Of a stretch of DNA of 64,000 bases, positions 11,770 through 23,197 are shown one piece after another. Below the pieces are notes generated by a model. The model was given only the letters and a program-made list of their open reading frames with translations. It was not told where the DNA came from and made no database searches. This stretch comes from Botryosphaeria dothidea. Lineage: Eukaryota; Ascomycota; Dothideomycetes; Botryosphaeriales; Botryosphaeriaceae. Made by a program: the position numbers and the translations under genes. The stretch lies in NCBI GenBank assembly GCA_011503125.2, contig WWBZ02000022.1:2666001-2730000 (forward strand). Reading direction: 5' to 3'. Each line of letters starts with the position of its first letter. Position 1 is the first letter of the stretch.

Positions 11770-13084
11770 TTCTTCTAGGGCGGGCCTAGCAGCCGAGGTA
11801 GTAAGCCTCGTATGGGCCCCCGTAGTTAGTACACTTAGGCGGGTTGTAGCATTGTTCGTGCTGTTCCTAAGCTCCGCAGCGCGGGCACCGGGTAGCTCTA
11901 TCGTAGGCTCTAGGGTCGTAGTATCCGTAGCACTTGTAGTACTGCGTGATCTATGTCTTTTTCCGGATAGGTTCTATAGGTCCGGACTTAAAGAGCCTAA
12001 AGCTCCCCTTTACCGGTTTTGCCAGGTACACAACCTAGTTGCGCCTCGGGGCGTCCGGGCTGCCATATCGTGTCTGCTTAAAAGTAACTAGGTCTTGTCC
12101 TGTAGCCGCCTTAATCTCTTCCCCTAAGAAGTCCGTTATCGGGCGGAGCCCTCCGACAGTGTTAATGTTAATAGGGAGGTTCTTAACCACGTATCCGTAC
12201 CACTCCTCCGCAGCTTCGACTTTAGCCCCTTCCTTCTTAAGGAAAGAGTATAGTATTATAAGCCGTGTTCTACTCTCGTTATTGCTGGCTCGAATAGCGA
12301 AGCCAGTTCTGACTATCTATATCGACTTAATATCAGATAATTTAAGACCAAACTGGTCTACTAGAGCCACCTTCATTTCCGTTAGGGAGCATTCTCTCCA
12401 TGGGTGCCCAGCCGGAAATCTGAGAAAGACGCGGTTATCCTTTATAGGCTGTATTGCCTTTAGTACCGTGTTTCTAGGCTGTGCCGTTATTTCAGGGTTT
12501 ATGTGGTTCCGATTTTGGCCCTTCCGCGTGACCTGAATCTACTCTCCTGCCTCCTGCGCTACTGCGGCATAGCTTCGTGGCTGTGCGGGCCGGGGCTGCG
12601 GTCCTGGCTGTTCCGGCTTTCTTGCCGTTCCCTTTTTCTGCTGAGCCGGGGGGGTACTATAGACTGGGATTGGCGTAGTCTCTGCCCCTTTCTCCTGTCC
12701 GCTCATTGGTCGTTCGGCGGCCGTGCCGCCCCTGTAGGGTGCTACTAGCCCCAGAAGCGCCTCAGATAAGGCCACTCGGGCCGCTTTCGCCCGCTTTTCT
12801 TCTTCTTCCTGGCGGAAGAGTTTTTCGACCTCCTTGAGGAGGCCTGAGGTTTCAGGGGCTCGCTGTTGCTGCCTCTCAGGAGCGTGCCTGAGGGGGACGG
12901 GTTCGACGACGGCGTTGGTGGTTCTTTTGGCCTTGCGGACGTTTGGCTCGAAGAGACCGGTGCCTGAGAGGGAGGAGGTGACGATAATGGGCTCCCTGGT
13001 GCGTGCGGCTGGTGGAGTTTCCATAGGGTCCTCCGCCGGGCGTTTGCGAGGTAGGGCGGCCTGGGCGGTGTCCGCCGTTGCCAT
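11770..13084 (-). pseudogene. LINE ORF1 (Gag-like) relic
   Basis: Starts at the ATG at 13084 (MATADTAQAALPRKRPAEDP) and is open to a TAG at 12539-12541, just after the SYAAVAQEAG motif typical of fungal LINE ORF1. The same frame continues past the stop with a conserved middle (CSLTEMKVALVDQFG, AEEWYGYVVKNLPININTVGG) and then a damaged Cys-knuckle array near 11930-11800 (CPRCG, CTNYGG). Further TAG/TAA codons follow at intervals. The product would be an RNA-binding Gag-like protein. The stops match RIP-type changes. Confidence 0.8.
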
Positions 13085-13188
13085 TGGGGGTACTGAGTGG
13101 TATGCGTAGGTGCGCAAGAGCGCAGTGAGTGGGTGGCAGAGACCTAAGCTGCCGTGTGGTTGTGTTGATAGAATAGCTCTCGATTTTT

Positions 13189-13212
13189 TGTGTGTGTGTG
13201 TGTGTGTGTGTG
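13189..13212. repeat. (TG)n microsatellite at the LINE 5' end
   Basis: An uninterrupted TG dinucleotide run of about 12 units next to the target-site duplication, reading (CA)n at the element's 5' end. Confidence 0.9.
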
Positions 13213-13224
13213 AGAGGGAGGTCG
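13211..13224. repeat. LINE target-site duplication, copy 2
   Basis: TGAGAGGGAGGTCG, identical to 7627-7640. It marks the 5' boundary of the LINE on the minus strand. Confidence 0.85.
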
Positions 13225-15468
13225 GTAGGCTTGCTTATATACATGAGTGATAACTATATAACCGAGGATACTAAAGATCCGAGAGAGTGCCGATGCGGGG
13301 TTGGGCATCAAAGAGTGTTGTTGTATAAAGGATAGAATATTCGAGATAACTGAGATGCCTGAGGTAGTAAGGCAAGAAAGTCTGACAAGATGTGGTTGCG
13401 CAATAAGAATGTGGAGAAACAGGATCCATGGGGATTTTCGAGCACGGGAGCGTCTGGAGCAGTGAGTCCAGCAAGGAGCGGAACGATCTGAAGCATTCCT
13501 TAAAAGGAAAGGCCAAAATTGCAAGGTGGAGCGGGAAGGGCAGCGAAAGGGAAAGGGTTAGGGACACTCTTTATTTCGACCGGAGCTGCGTCTAACTACT
13601 CTCTTCATGATTTTAAATGCGCCGTTAGGAGCTCACACTATTGCTAGTTCGTTGACCTAAGTTAACTTACGCATTTGCCAGAAACTGTAGGACAACCAGG
13701 CGGTTCGTGAAATGCACTGATCACGAATGATATACTGCATTAGTTATATAACCAAAGCTATCAGCTACTCCGTATCATCAGTTATACTATTAATTCCATT
13801 ACGCCACTCTTCTATTCTCTCGGAGGTGTATAGATGATCATGAAACCGAGGAGAAGATACTATAAATATTAGTATGAGGCCTGAGAAGTCTGTATAGCAC
13901 AGGTGTGAGTTAAAGGTATGGCTTACGTTTCTTAATATCGTCGAGAGTCTAATAGAAAGATGTCAGTAACGGCCTTGTATAATATATGCGATTATTTACT
14001 CGGCCTGCTGCTTGTTCATCTTTAAGCGGAAAGCGGGTATAGGGTTGCCGTTTCTCTTCTCTGCCTCTATGTGAGGTTTCTTTTCGTAAGCGAACATCGT
14101 AGTATAATCGATTCCGTGATTCGGTATTCCCCAGCACAGTACATATCTGCCGAAGTTCCCGCTGTAATTTCTAGAACGAAGAAAGGACTAATTAGTAACG
14201 AAGCTTTTCACTTAGGGCCGAATTACTTACCTCGTGATCACGTTTCGGGGTATCTAAGGCATCTCTGCAAGAAAATTTAGTCGAGAACCAAATTCAAATC
14301 AAGGGCCAAAGGCACTTGCAGGTCGGATGCTGTCATAAAAAGAAACGAGGACCATGAGCCAAAGCCATTCGCAATGAAGGCTTCGGAATACGAGCCCATC
14401 CCTACGCGTGTCAATATCCTAAGGACATCAGAGATAGACAAAATGTCGTAAGGGGAAGGGAACATTTGATGCTCATCGTGGCTAAGGGCTGGCATAATGG
14501 TTGAAGTAGTTGATATAAAAGGTCTGAATTTTTGGTCGATAATAACTGTTTATTATATAAATTTAATGCCTGCTAAAAGCCGAATGTCGGAAAAAAAAAA
14601 GAAAACATAGTTATATTCATCACTATGATGCTGGTCCTTAGTCTGCTGGAAGACATCACGCCAAATCGATAATTTTATTGATCGTGAGATGTCAGACATC
14701 GAAGGACATCAGGAGACACAGCAGCTTCCATTCGGGTGAAAGAATGACGCAGGTCATGCCATGTATTCATATGTGAAGAAGATAGGTTAACTTGTCTTGA
14801 AGGAAGCGAGTACTAAATGAAAGTCTACCGTAGACCGGGAAGCAGCGGTTCTGTTCACGCTAGTTGTGCTGCAGGAGGGGGATGCTGGTGACTTTCGCGT
14901 CTGGACTCCCGTCTGGCAGGGATATCCTTGTATGCATTCAACTGATCGGCGATCGACTTAGGGAGCCGACAACGTAAGCGGATACTCGGAATTGCATGAG
15001 TTGTGAGTGTTCGGACCGGGCTTTACCGTGAGCGGGTAGAAGATCATGCAAGTGAACGCTCCGATCCTCACGTGCATGTTCTTGTCAACGGCTGGAACGG
15101 TCTCATCATTATCATCACCACCACCATCACCCTGTGACTACCTGGAATCGGATCATCTCTCAATTTCTCAGCTGACTTTGAAGTATCGAGCCACTTCCAG
15201 TTCTCAAGTCTAACGTGCATTCGACGGGCCAACTTTGCAGATCGTGAGACTGATGATATTCAAGACGTGAGCAGCTATCACCACCTCGGGCTGTTTGTTC
15301 ACCAGTGTCACGTGGCACCAGCTGCCTGCTATATAGAATGAGCGGCACTTGTAGAAAGGGTCGGCCATGCATCCTCTACACACAGATTGGCGAAGAGTCA
15401 GCCCGGCCATTCATAGCATCCCGAATCACCAGGAATCCTTATCTGAAAGGATATTGCGATACAAAAAG
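13225..15468. other. Intergenic, no gene seen
   Basis: About 2.2 kb with only short, compositionally poor ORFs on both strands. It is AT-rich at about 13600-14000 and 14480-14640. The last 200 bases are the likely promoter of the next gene, with a CTATATAGAA box near 15331. Confidence 0.45.
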
Positions 15469-16173
15469 ATGACCGAAAAGACACCAGAGTCTAAGACCTC
15501 CCCGACAATCAATACTCCCGAGAGCCTCTACCACGTCAAACGTGTCTTTCGGTATCCTACGCCAGGGCATGCCAATTCCTTTCTGCAGCCATCCATACGA
15601 GCCACGTACGCTAGCCTCGGCGCAGCCAAGCACTACGCCGTCCGCGCCCTCTTCGATGAGGGCTACCAGCCAGAGCAGTTTCTTGAGCTGCACCTGCGCA
15701 AAGGGCCTGGCACTAACTGGACTTATGGAGACGGCGTGCTCGTATACGCCAAAACGGTTGAGGATGGCTTCATCACGGTCGATCTCGAGACGACGCCTAA
15801 CACGCTCGGCTCGCTCGTGCTGCGTGCTGCCGACGGCCGCGTTACCGATCCGCTCTTCTTCGTCGTTCAGACCACCATCGACTACTCGATGGACTGGTCC
15901 GTCGGCAGTAGGACGACCGCCATCGAGGGCGTCTTCCGCACCAGGGCGGCGGCCCAGGCGGCGGCCCGCACCGTCCTGCTCGGAGAGGACGGAGAGATCG
16001 CGAAGACTGATTTCGCCATTTATAGCGAGAACGTTGGGCAGAATGACTGGCCGTTTGACGAGAATGTCATAGTGCACGCGGTTGGTGAAAATGGTATGAA
16101 CTTGTTGCTATTATTCAGGGTGAGCCATCGTAGCAGGTGGAAAACTGTCTTATTTTTCTCGATTTTGAATTAG
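15469..16173 (+). CDS. Unknown conserved protein, paralogue of 6228-6848
   Basis: An ATG at 15469 (MTEKTPESKTSPTI) gives 234 residues; an in-frame ATG at 15367 would add 34 residues and is less likely. It shares the blocks listed for the protein at 6228 (YHVKR, EGYQPEQFLELHL, DPLFFVVQTT, IEGVFRTRAAA, ENVIVHAV) at roughly 35-40% identity by eye. Its GC content is clearly higher and its codons more GC-ending than the other copy, so the two have diverged for long or evolve in different contexts. The last 20 or so residues, after MNLLLLFR, do not match the paralogue and may be read-through of a lost intron or a shifted end. Function unknown. Confidence 0.65.
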   Translation: MTEKTPESKTSPTINTPESLYHVKRVFRYPTPGHANSFLQPSIRATYASLGAAKHYAVRALFDEGYQPEQFLELHLRKGPGTNWTYGDGVLVYAKTVEDGFITVDLETTPNTLGSLVLRAADGRVTDPLFFVVQTTIDYSMDWSVGSRTTAIEGVFRTRAAAQAAARTVLLGEDGEIAKTDFAIYSENVGQNDWPFDENVIVHAVGENGMNLLLLFRVSHRSRWKTVLFFSILN

Positions 16174-16984
16174 CTTCAATTCATATCCACCTTACTTGCT
16201 TGATTTTTAAAACGCTCGCTGTCCTGTAAAAGCTGAATTTCATCCAGCTGTAGCGTTCGAGATTGTCGTGGTAGGTTGGATCTGCGAAACGCTCACGATG
16301 AGTGGACTATGTGTTCGTAATGAATCGATCGGCTTGTGGTAAGGACTTGTAACCACGAATACCATGACTCTATGGAGGTTAGAACCCGATTTTCTATGAT
16401 ATTCGCTTCGCAACTAGACTCTATAGACGCAAGTCGAGTTAGGTTCGATACCGTGCCATTAAAGGAGGGCCATATGATTCCTCCTTGGCTAGAAGACCCC
16501 ATCTTGGCAGCTTACGCAGATCATTTATTTTTAGCCCCAACGAACAGTGTATGAGCGAATTTCCAAAGCCAATCGAAGATAAAAAGCAACATCATCAATG
16601 GCCAATCAGGAAAGTTTTCAACTTGATGCGCACGAATTGCTGTAGCCAAGGCGGTATAACATGAAACGGCCCCCACGCTAGGTAAGCCTTCGTCTTGGAG
16701 TAGTCTCAACCAACTCTACTTTGGCATATGGTTTGATCCTTTTTGTGCAACGAGTTGGTTACCGTCTCGCCACTTGTGTCTTTATTTAGTCAGCCATACT
16801 TTATCCGAACAGAAGCTGGTTCTATCCGTTACACATGCGCCAGAGATTTGCATCCTTCCTCGACTACTTTTGCACCACTCTTCTATCTCAGTCTTCACGC
16901 CCTGTACGTGTTTTTCATTTTTATTTGCAGGAAAAGATACTCATGTTCTTCTTTCGCTATTAGACTCTGTTTGTAGACTCTACG
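16174..16984. other. Intergenic and 5' leader, no gene seen
   Basis: No supported ORF. The last 200 bases are pyrimidine-rich, as expected before a fungal start codon. Confidence 0.4.
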
Positions 16985-19308
16985 ATGGACGATCGTCAGG
17001 CTTCCCCCGGACCATGGACCACAAAACCACACAAGACAATCGCCAGCATGGTTCGCAGAGCTTCATCCATTTCCTATTCACCGCTAGCGCGCCCGGACAC
17101 TACCTTGTCGGCCCAAAAGTCTTTACCTACACAGCGCATGTCAATTTTCAAAAGGATAGGCCCTTACTCGTTAAGTGTCCTTGGTCTTGGGTTCATCCTC
17201 ATAGTGGTTGCAGTCGCCTTCCTGTGCCACTTGTGGCTGGGTGATCGCGACTCTGCATCATGGCGTTGGGTTATCCTGAATGATTACGTCGGCTCTGCCG
17301 TTGCCCTTGCAGCCTTAGCGATACAAGCGTCCGTCGCATCACAAGGGGCCGTGGCAATATCCATGCTTGCCTCGTTGGTGATGGAAAGATGGGGCGCTCC
17401 ATTGGGTCAGTCATTGGCGATCTCAACCATGAGATATAACAATTCGGGACCTTCTACTTCACTCTGGTGTTTCACACGTCAGGTCAAGGGAATGAGCGGA
17501 TGGAAGGCTTTTTTGTTTTGCTCGCTGATGTCTGTAACAACCATCGCGGCCAACTTCAGCTCCACCATTTTGCTCTTTGACGTCCGCCCTGGCCAGATAC
17601 GTGGACCCCCGGTCACTATGAACATCCCGCTTGGCTGGCGAAATGGTACAGGAAAGGAAACCTCGACATGGTTCCAGAATTTCATGCTCCAGACACCTCC
17701 CGGATATCAAGCCTTTGCCGAATACTCGGACCGCCCTGAACCCTCCGAAAACATGTCTGACACTGGCCCATTACTTCGTGCGCTACTCCCGTTTTCCTCA
17801 GAACAGACCAGAAGCAACATTCAGGACTTCGAAGGTAGTGCGAAAGTTTTTGACGCCCGTGTTGCTTGCGTTCGCCCCAGCTTCGTCAATTCGTCATTCT
17901 TCGTAGACTCCAACCTCGTCAACTTTACCGGCCAGGTTGGCATAACCGCTCGCCCTCCTGGACTTGATACGCAACAGGATATCGGTCAGCAATTGAACGA
18001 TTTTCCATTGATATCCTTTGACTGCAGCGTGGGATACGGCACTCAGATCTGCCCATTGCTGGGCGGAAACGTCGACATTGGTCTCAGATCGTGGCTGTGG
18101 CAGTATTTCAACTCTACGCAAAACGTCACGAGTAGCGCATTCCTGTTCTTCGAGAGTCAGTACATGCTCGATGCCTACAATGACGCATCGAACGGAACAT
18201 ACCGACCGATGCTCAACTCCGCCACCACCATCCAGGGCGATGGCTGGAACTCGAAGGGTGACGGGCCATGGTTGAACCTCGAACCCACAAACTGGACTCT
18301 CAAAGAACCATGTGAGGTCACAGGATCTTGCACTACATCGTGTGAGGTGTTCAAAACGTGCGGCAAGCCGGGCTTAAATGTCTCCCTTTGCTTTGATGCC
18401 ATGTAAGCCTCCCCATCACGACGAGCCATAGGATACTGACACAATGGAGGTGGCCTGACCTTAACCTCCCCGTCACAATCGACGCTATTCGAAGTCGCCA
18501 AGAACCCAAATTAGCATTTGACGACGCCCGCAACCAGCTCGACGTCAACAGCATTGCGAAGCAGCTCGGTGCTACCCCAAGGTCTTACACCAAGGAAGAA
18601 AGAGGAGTGATGAATCTGGACATCATCAGCGTTAAGAGAGCTATGGATAATCTACGGCCCAAGAATGAATCCCCTCAGGACTCAGCAAAGCTCCTGGATG
18701 AAAGTTCCCTCTGGTACACGCTGTACCCGGCCTACAGCGGCGCCGGAGAAGACTGGACTTTCTGTCGGGACGGTATCGATTGTTCCTACGGCGGGCTGTT
18801 TGACACAAACACCTCTACTACCCTTGCGAGCGTACAGCAAAGCGTCTTGATGAGGCAAATCCTCAACGAAACTCACGATCCAGCCATGGCATTGTCAGCG
18901 GAGCTGACCATTTTGGCGCGCATGCATTACTACGATATGGCGTCCACCTTCAATCTCAACCAGACTACGACGGCTACGTTCTTTGACACCAAGTCCTTTC
19001 CGCAGGAGACTCGCGGGCTAGCTGCTGTGTTAGCTGTCTGCTGTGCCCATCTGGCGATCGTCACAGTTTTCACCGTGTATTTTTGCACGAGCACCAAATA
19101 TTCCCTTTTGGATAATGCGTGGTCAGCGACTTCTCAGATGCATACAGATAGCATTGACGAGATACTGAGGACTTCTACATTGCTGAAAGATGATGACGTG
19201 GAAGAGGCGATCAAGGCGTCAGGACGTGATCAAAAGAGAGTCTTCACTATGCGGAACGCAGCGTCGGGGCGTATTGAGATAATGACCGATAAATTAAATA
19301 TACCTTGA
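16985..19308 (+). CDS. Fungal multi-pass membrane protein with large glycosylated domain
   Basis: Exons 16985-18402 and 18450-19308 encode 758 residues. The 47-nt intron (GTAAGC, branch TACTGAC, acceptor GGAG) restores the frame exactly across what would otherwise be a TAA. The N-terminus is basic and Ser-rich. Hydrophobic helices follow at about residues 60-83 (SVLGLGFILIVVAVAFL), 100-120 (VALAALAIQASVA) and 175-195 (FLFCSLMSVTTIAANF). A long middle segment has Cys residues and several N-x-S/T sites (FVNSS, NFTG, NGT, NWT), suggesting a luminal or extracellular domain. One more helix near residue 660 (AVLAVCCAHLAIVTVFTVYF) precedes a cytosolic tail. It resembles lineage-specific membrane proteins common in Dothideomycetes and Leotiomycetes. 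No function is known to me. Its 3' end overlaps the end of the opposite-strand receptor pseudogene by about 15 bp. Confidence 0.75.
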
Positions 19309-22300
19309 AATCCTAGTGTTGACTCGCAGCACTGGGGCTATGATGAAATATTTCGAAGATAGATGACCAATTTTTTTTGATCGTTGCGGAAGGCTTTGCA
19401 TACCTTCAATACTCAATCCTTCGGCTGCCAGCATTGATATGCATTGAGGTAGATCCTTCAGCCCTTGGACCGAAATCATACCCTGGGACTGAATGAGGAG
19501 CTCCAGGGTCAATCGTATATCTTCCAACGTGGCATCATCATTAATTGAACCACGATTTGCTACCCTTTGAATGATGTTGGGAGGAACAGGGTCTGATTGA
19601 ACCAAGGGTCAACACCGAGAATTTGTTATATAGCTACTATATAAGAGGGACCGGGTCACCTACCATCTTCCTCCTCATGCCAATCTACGATAAAATTCAC
19701 TCCCTATACAAACAACCCACTTGTTCAATAAATGACAAAGTCAAGCGGCGTCATTCCCCTTGGGCCTCGAGCGTTAACTTCGGCATGATTTTCCAGCAGC
19801 AACTTGGTCATAATCCCATTGGCACAATGAAGGGGCCTCAGTAGACCCTTCTTATTGAGATAGTTTCCCACGTTCTTAAGCAGGCCAGTGTTAGGGTCTT
19901 GCTCTCTGTCGATGAGACCCTGTAAAATAATCAGGGCCGAGTCGCTATATATGAACCACGAGTCAGTCGTCTTTGACAACGGTTGGAAGAACACCTCCAG
20001 CGGGGAAACCCCTACGGGTAGGTCCCTTAAATGAATATTGTTGTCGAAGAACAGCCGTGTCATTAAGGTAAAGTTCCACTGGTCACCTGGTATGTTGGTC
20101 CACGCTGCCACATAACAAAGCCCAGAAAATAAGTGAAACGGTATTTAAGATCTGGAAAATGAGATATCTGAGGTGGTCTCAAATTTCTGTTGCACGTACA
20201 AAAGGAGATTGCAGAATACCGCAAAACGCATTGCAGAAGATCTTGGAGTAAGGAGCCATGGCGCATGATCGTATTCCTCGAAAACCCGAGGGTTTACCGG
20301 TTGAAACCCATCAATCATCCTGTCCTGGGAGGTTGCAGATGTCTTTTCGGCCCGGAAACAGTATTTGGCACACTTGTCGCTAAGCTCTTTATATAGGTGT
20401 CTTCTGTTTTTAATGTGGAAGCCCGGCACATCGACATGATTGAAATATTGAATTAGCGTGAGGAAGAACTTTGCCAGCTCGGTGTAACCATTTTGGGTCC
20501 GAAAGGAAGGCCATTTTGCCAAGGAAAAGTTGCCTGAATGTCGGTCTGCTAAGAAAGTCTCGTACTGTTTCATGCATAAGACGCACGCCCTTTTCGTCTT
20601 CATCGATCTCAATAAATCCGCCGCAGCTGTCCTTGAGTATCCGCAGAAACTTTGAGATTGATTCGCTCTCCGACTCTGCAAACACTATCGATCGTTGCTT
20701 ATAGCACTCTCGTAAAGTCTCGCAAGGCCAACATCTGATGATACCGAAAAGGTCCCTGAGCCCGATTTCTTCTGCACGGAGTATCACGTCCAAGGCGAGA
20801 TACGCCTCCCATCTGAAATCATTAGGAACCCGTTCGATTATCAATCCGTAGAAGTCATCCAGTTCCGGAGGGATGTTTTGCAATAATGATTCCAAGTCAA
20901 CGATGGATGGGCTCTCGTTCTGAGATAGAGCTTTGATCATATCATCCAGAGCAAGGCTTACCCAGAGAAACGCACCATCGGCTTTGTCAATGATCTTCTC
21001 AGCCACACGTCCGGCTTCATCTCTTGCTTCTCTAGATGACCTCATTGCCTTCGCAATATCCAAAGATTCGGAAAGTCGACCCTCAGTGTATATTCGAATG
21101 TCCCTCCCGGTATGATCTTGCATCTTGAAGTGGGGGTACTGCCCGAAATTATCCCGGATTATCTCTCGAGGTCTACTGGAAAAGCATATTTTGCAGCATA
21201 TTGATCGGTCGGCGTCGTGGCAAATCAAGTTCGTCATGAACTCCGAGATAAGCTCGAGGTGACCATCAAATTCATCAAGAGCATCGATGAATAAGCATAT
21301 CCTGAGTCCGGGGTGTCGCATTCGGAGGCTCGAGGAAAAGGCTTGTCGCAGGATTGCTAGGTTCCAGTCGAAGGGAGCTGACTTGATTTCCTCAGGAAAA
21401 CAGGATGCCGGGATACTCTGGCAGAGCTCAGGAGCTTCCTGAAGGATTTGGTGGAGAATGCTCCGTAACAACCCTTCGAATGACTTCTGGACCGTTGAAC
21501 CGCGATGATGAAAGAAAAACCTGGCTTGGATAAATTTTTCTGATCCGGCCCATTGCTGCAACAGTTCTGTTGTCTGGTGGTTCTGATAGATATACTTCAT
21601 GAGTGTTGACTTTCCAGCCCCGGGCTTACCCTCAATCCAGTATACCCCACTACCTTTGAGCAGCCAGATAACAAAACGAAGGGATTCATCGCTGGAAATC
21701 CATCCGAACGTGGAGAAGTACCGGGCAGATATGCTTTCTAAACGACGGTCAAATATGTCCAGCCGTAACGAATCCAGAATCTCTGGATGGCTTCATTAGT
21801 GTGTTGTCTCACGTGGACGAAATGGAAACACAAACCTTTAGCGGATCTCTTTTTGGACATATTTCTTTGAATCTCCTGTTCAATTTCTGGCGCTTGGATC
21901 TCTCCATCATGATCTTGACCATCAGTCTCCTCGCTTATGGAGCTCCGGTCTGTCGCCCGTCTCTGGGAACCACCTGACAGTGGGCCTAATTGATCGAGGG
22001 CTCCTCGTATACAGTCTAAGACACAGGTATAGTTGACGTCACCTGCGCCGAACTTTACCATAGCAGAATGGTCCTTATCGATCGAGTGCACTTCTTCTGG
22101 ATCACGAGAACATTTCTGGGTAGCCGAGTGCGTTTCTACCATCACAACTTCTGGTCTACATCGACTCCAGCGGCCGTCCGGTAGTTGCTAATTTCCTTTT
22201 TAGAAGAGTCACCTGATATTTTTGGATATTCAACTTACGAGAATGCTTTTAGTTGTTTGAGTCTCATAGAAAGAGAGCACGCGGAACTTTCTGGTGGCCT

Positions 22301-23197
22301 GAAGTCCGCTGAACAATGAGTCCACTTGGTGAAGATAACGTGATCGGGGCGAGCGATCTTCAATCAAGTCTTTTGTTGGATCTCCTTTGACCATGGTCCT
22401 CAATTGAGTGGTCTCCATCCCGGCATTTGGAACACCAAAGAGCAACGTTGCTTTGAGTTTGCCTAAGATTGAAGGTCCCTCGCCAGAGCTCGGAGCCAGA
22501 GTTACTATTGCCTGTTTGAAGATTATTCCCCCCAGGCTATGACAAAGGAAGATAGTTGGCTTTGATGAAAGCCAGCCGAATCCGACGGATGTGAGGTGGT
22601 TCACGAGCTTGAGGGCAATATCATGAATGGACTTAAAGGACCTGCTCTCAGTCAAGCCAGTGTCGTACCCATAGATGATAGTTCTGACGCCGGGTAAGTC
22701 TTTCGGTAGCCCATCCCTCAGCCACATGAAATTGTCTGCATCACGACGTTGCTGCCACGATTCAAACGGATGACTCGCAAGGCCGCTGACAGCCACACAG
22801 CTGTTTTCACAACATCAGAATCGATCAGTCCAACATGGTGGGGGCCGAATGCTTACTCAAGAGTGTGTTCAGAATCTTCAGGATCACTCAAGACTGTGAA
22901 ATCCAAGAAATTTTTATCAACGATGATTTGATAGACATCTTCGTCGTAGACAGTTGTGAAAGACCACTCGTCTTTGCCTTGAAGTTGGGATGGTGCAGGA
23001 TCGATGGTGACGGTCGCGATCTTCGAACGAGTTGTTGCGGGAGAATCCAGACTGCGGGAAAGCGAGAAAACTCGAATTTTGGATGTTCCAACTTCCAAAC
23101 CAAGAACATGTAGTACGGTTTATACAACACCGGATTCGTCGATAGTTGGCGGGAGGCGACGTACGCGATACGTTAAGAATCTTTGATCACCAGCCAT
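19294..23197 (-). pseudogene. SesB-like hydrolase / NACHT / ankyrin-type NLR receptor, broken
   Basis: Five coding segments join with clean introns: 23197-22857, 22800-22239, 22187-21836, then 21782 onward, with introns of 56, 51 and 53 nt. The order is a short N-terminal region (start MAGDQRFLTYRVRRLP), an alpha/beta-hydrolase (VAVSGLASHPFESW, serine elbow CHSLGG, PNAGM), a linker, and a NACHT ATPase with Walker A GKPGAGKST (about 21640-21610) and Walker B LRICLFIDALDEFDG. A helical repeat region ends in an ankyrin-like unit (LLLENHAEVNARGPRGMTPL). This architecture is used in fungal non-self recognition and heterokaryon incompatibility. The copy is broken by an in-frame TAA at 23122-23120 (codon 26), a one-base frame slip near 20500, a TAA at 20147-20145 and a 156-bp solo LTR at 19575-19730. 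The damage is described only; no repair is given. Confidence 0.85.
19575..19730 (+). mobile_element. Solo LTR inside the NLR gene
   Basis: A 156-bp sequence from TGTTGGGAGG to TTGTTCAATA, flanked by perfect 5-bp direct repeats AATGA (19570-19574 and 19731-19735). It contains an ACTATATAAGAGGG promoter box. It is about 96% identical (some six differences) to the reverse-oriented copy at 43365-43520, which has the same length. Removing it with one AATGA copy leaves the receptor frame continuous across the junction, so the insertion is later than the gene. Confidence 0.93.

Larger units (their letters stand above)
7641..13210 (-). mobile_element. Tad1-like non-LTR retrotransposon (LINE), RIP-degraded
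   Basis: A full-length element of about 5.57 kb lies between 14-bp direct repeats. On the minus strand, 5' to 3', it has a (CA)n leader, ORF1 (Gag-like with Cys/His knuckles), ORF2 with APE-type endonuclease, reverse transcriptase and RNase H, and a short 3' end finishing in CTA repeats instead of poly(A). The protein order and the RNase H after the RT fit the Tad1/I group. Both ORFs are riddled with TAG and TAA. From about 8900 to 11800 CpA and TpG are almost absent while TpA is abundant, the footprint of CpA-to-TpA RIP on both strands. The ends (7955-8890 and about 12000-13100) keep many CpA and TpG. The element is dead. Confidence 0.9.

Noticed and set aside
13144..13567. Minus-strand ORFs around the TG repeat
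   Set aside because: They span the LINE boundary and a microsatellite, and have hydrophobic low-complexity text without a start context.
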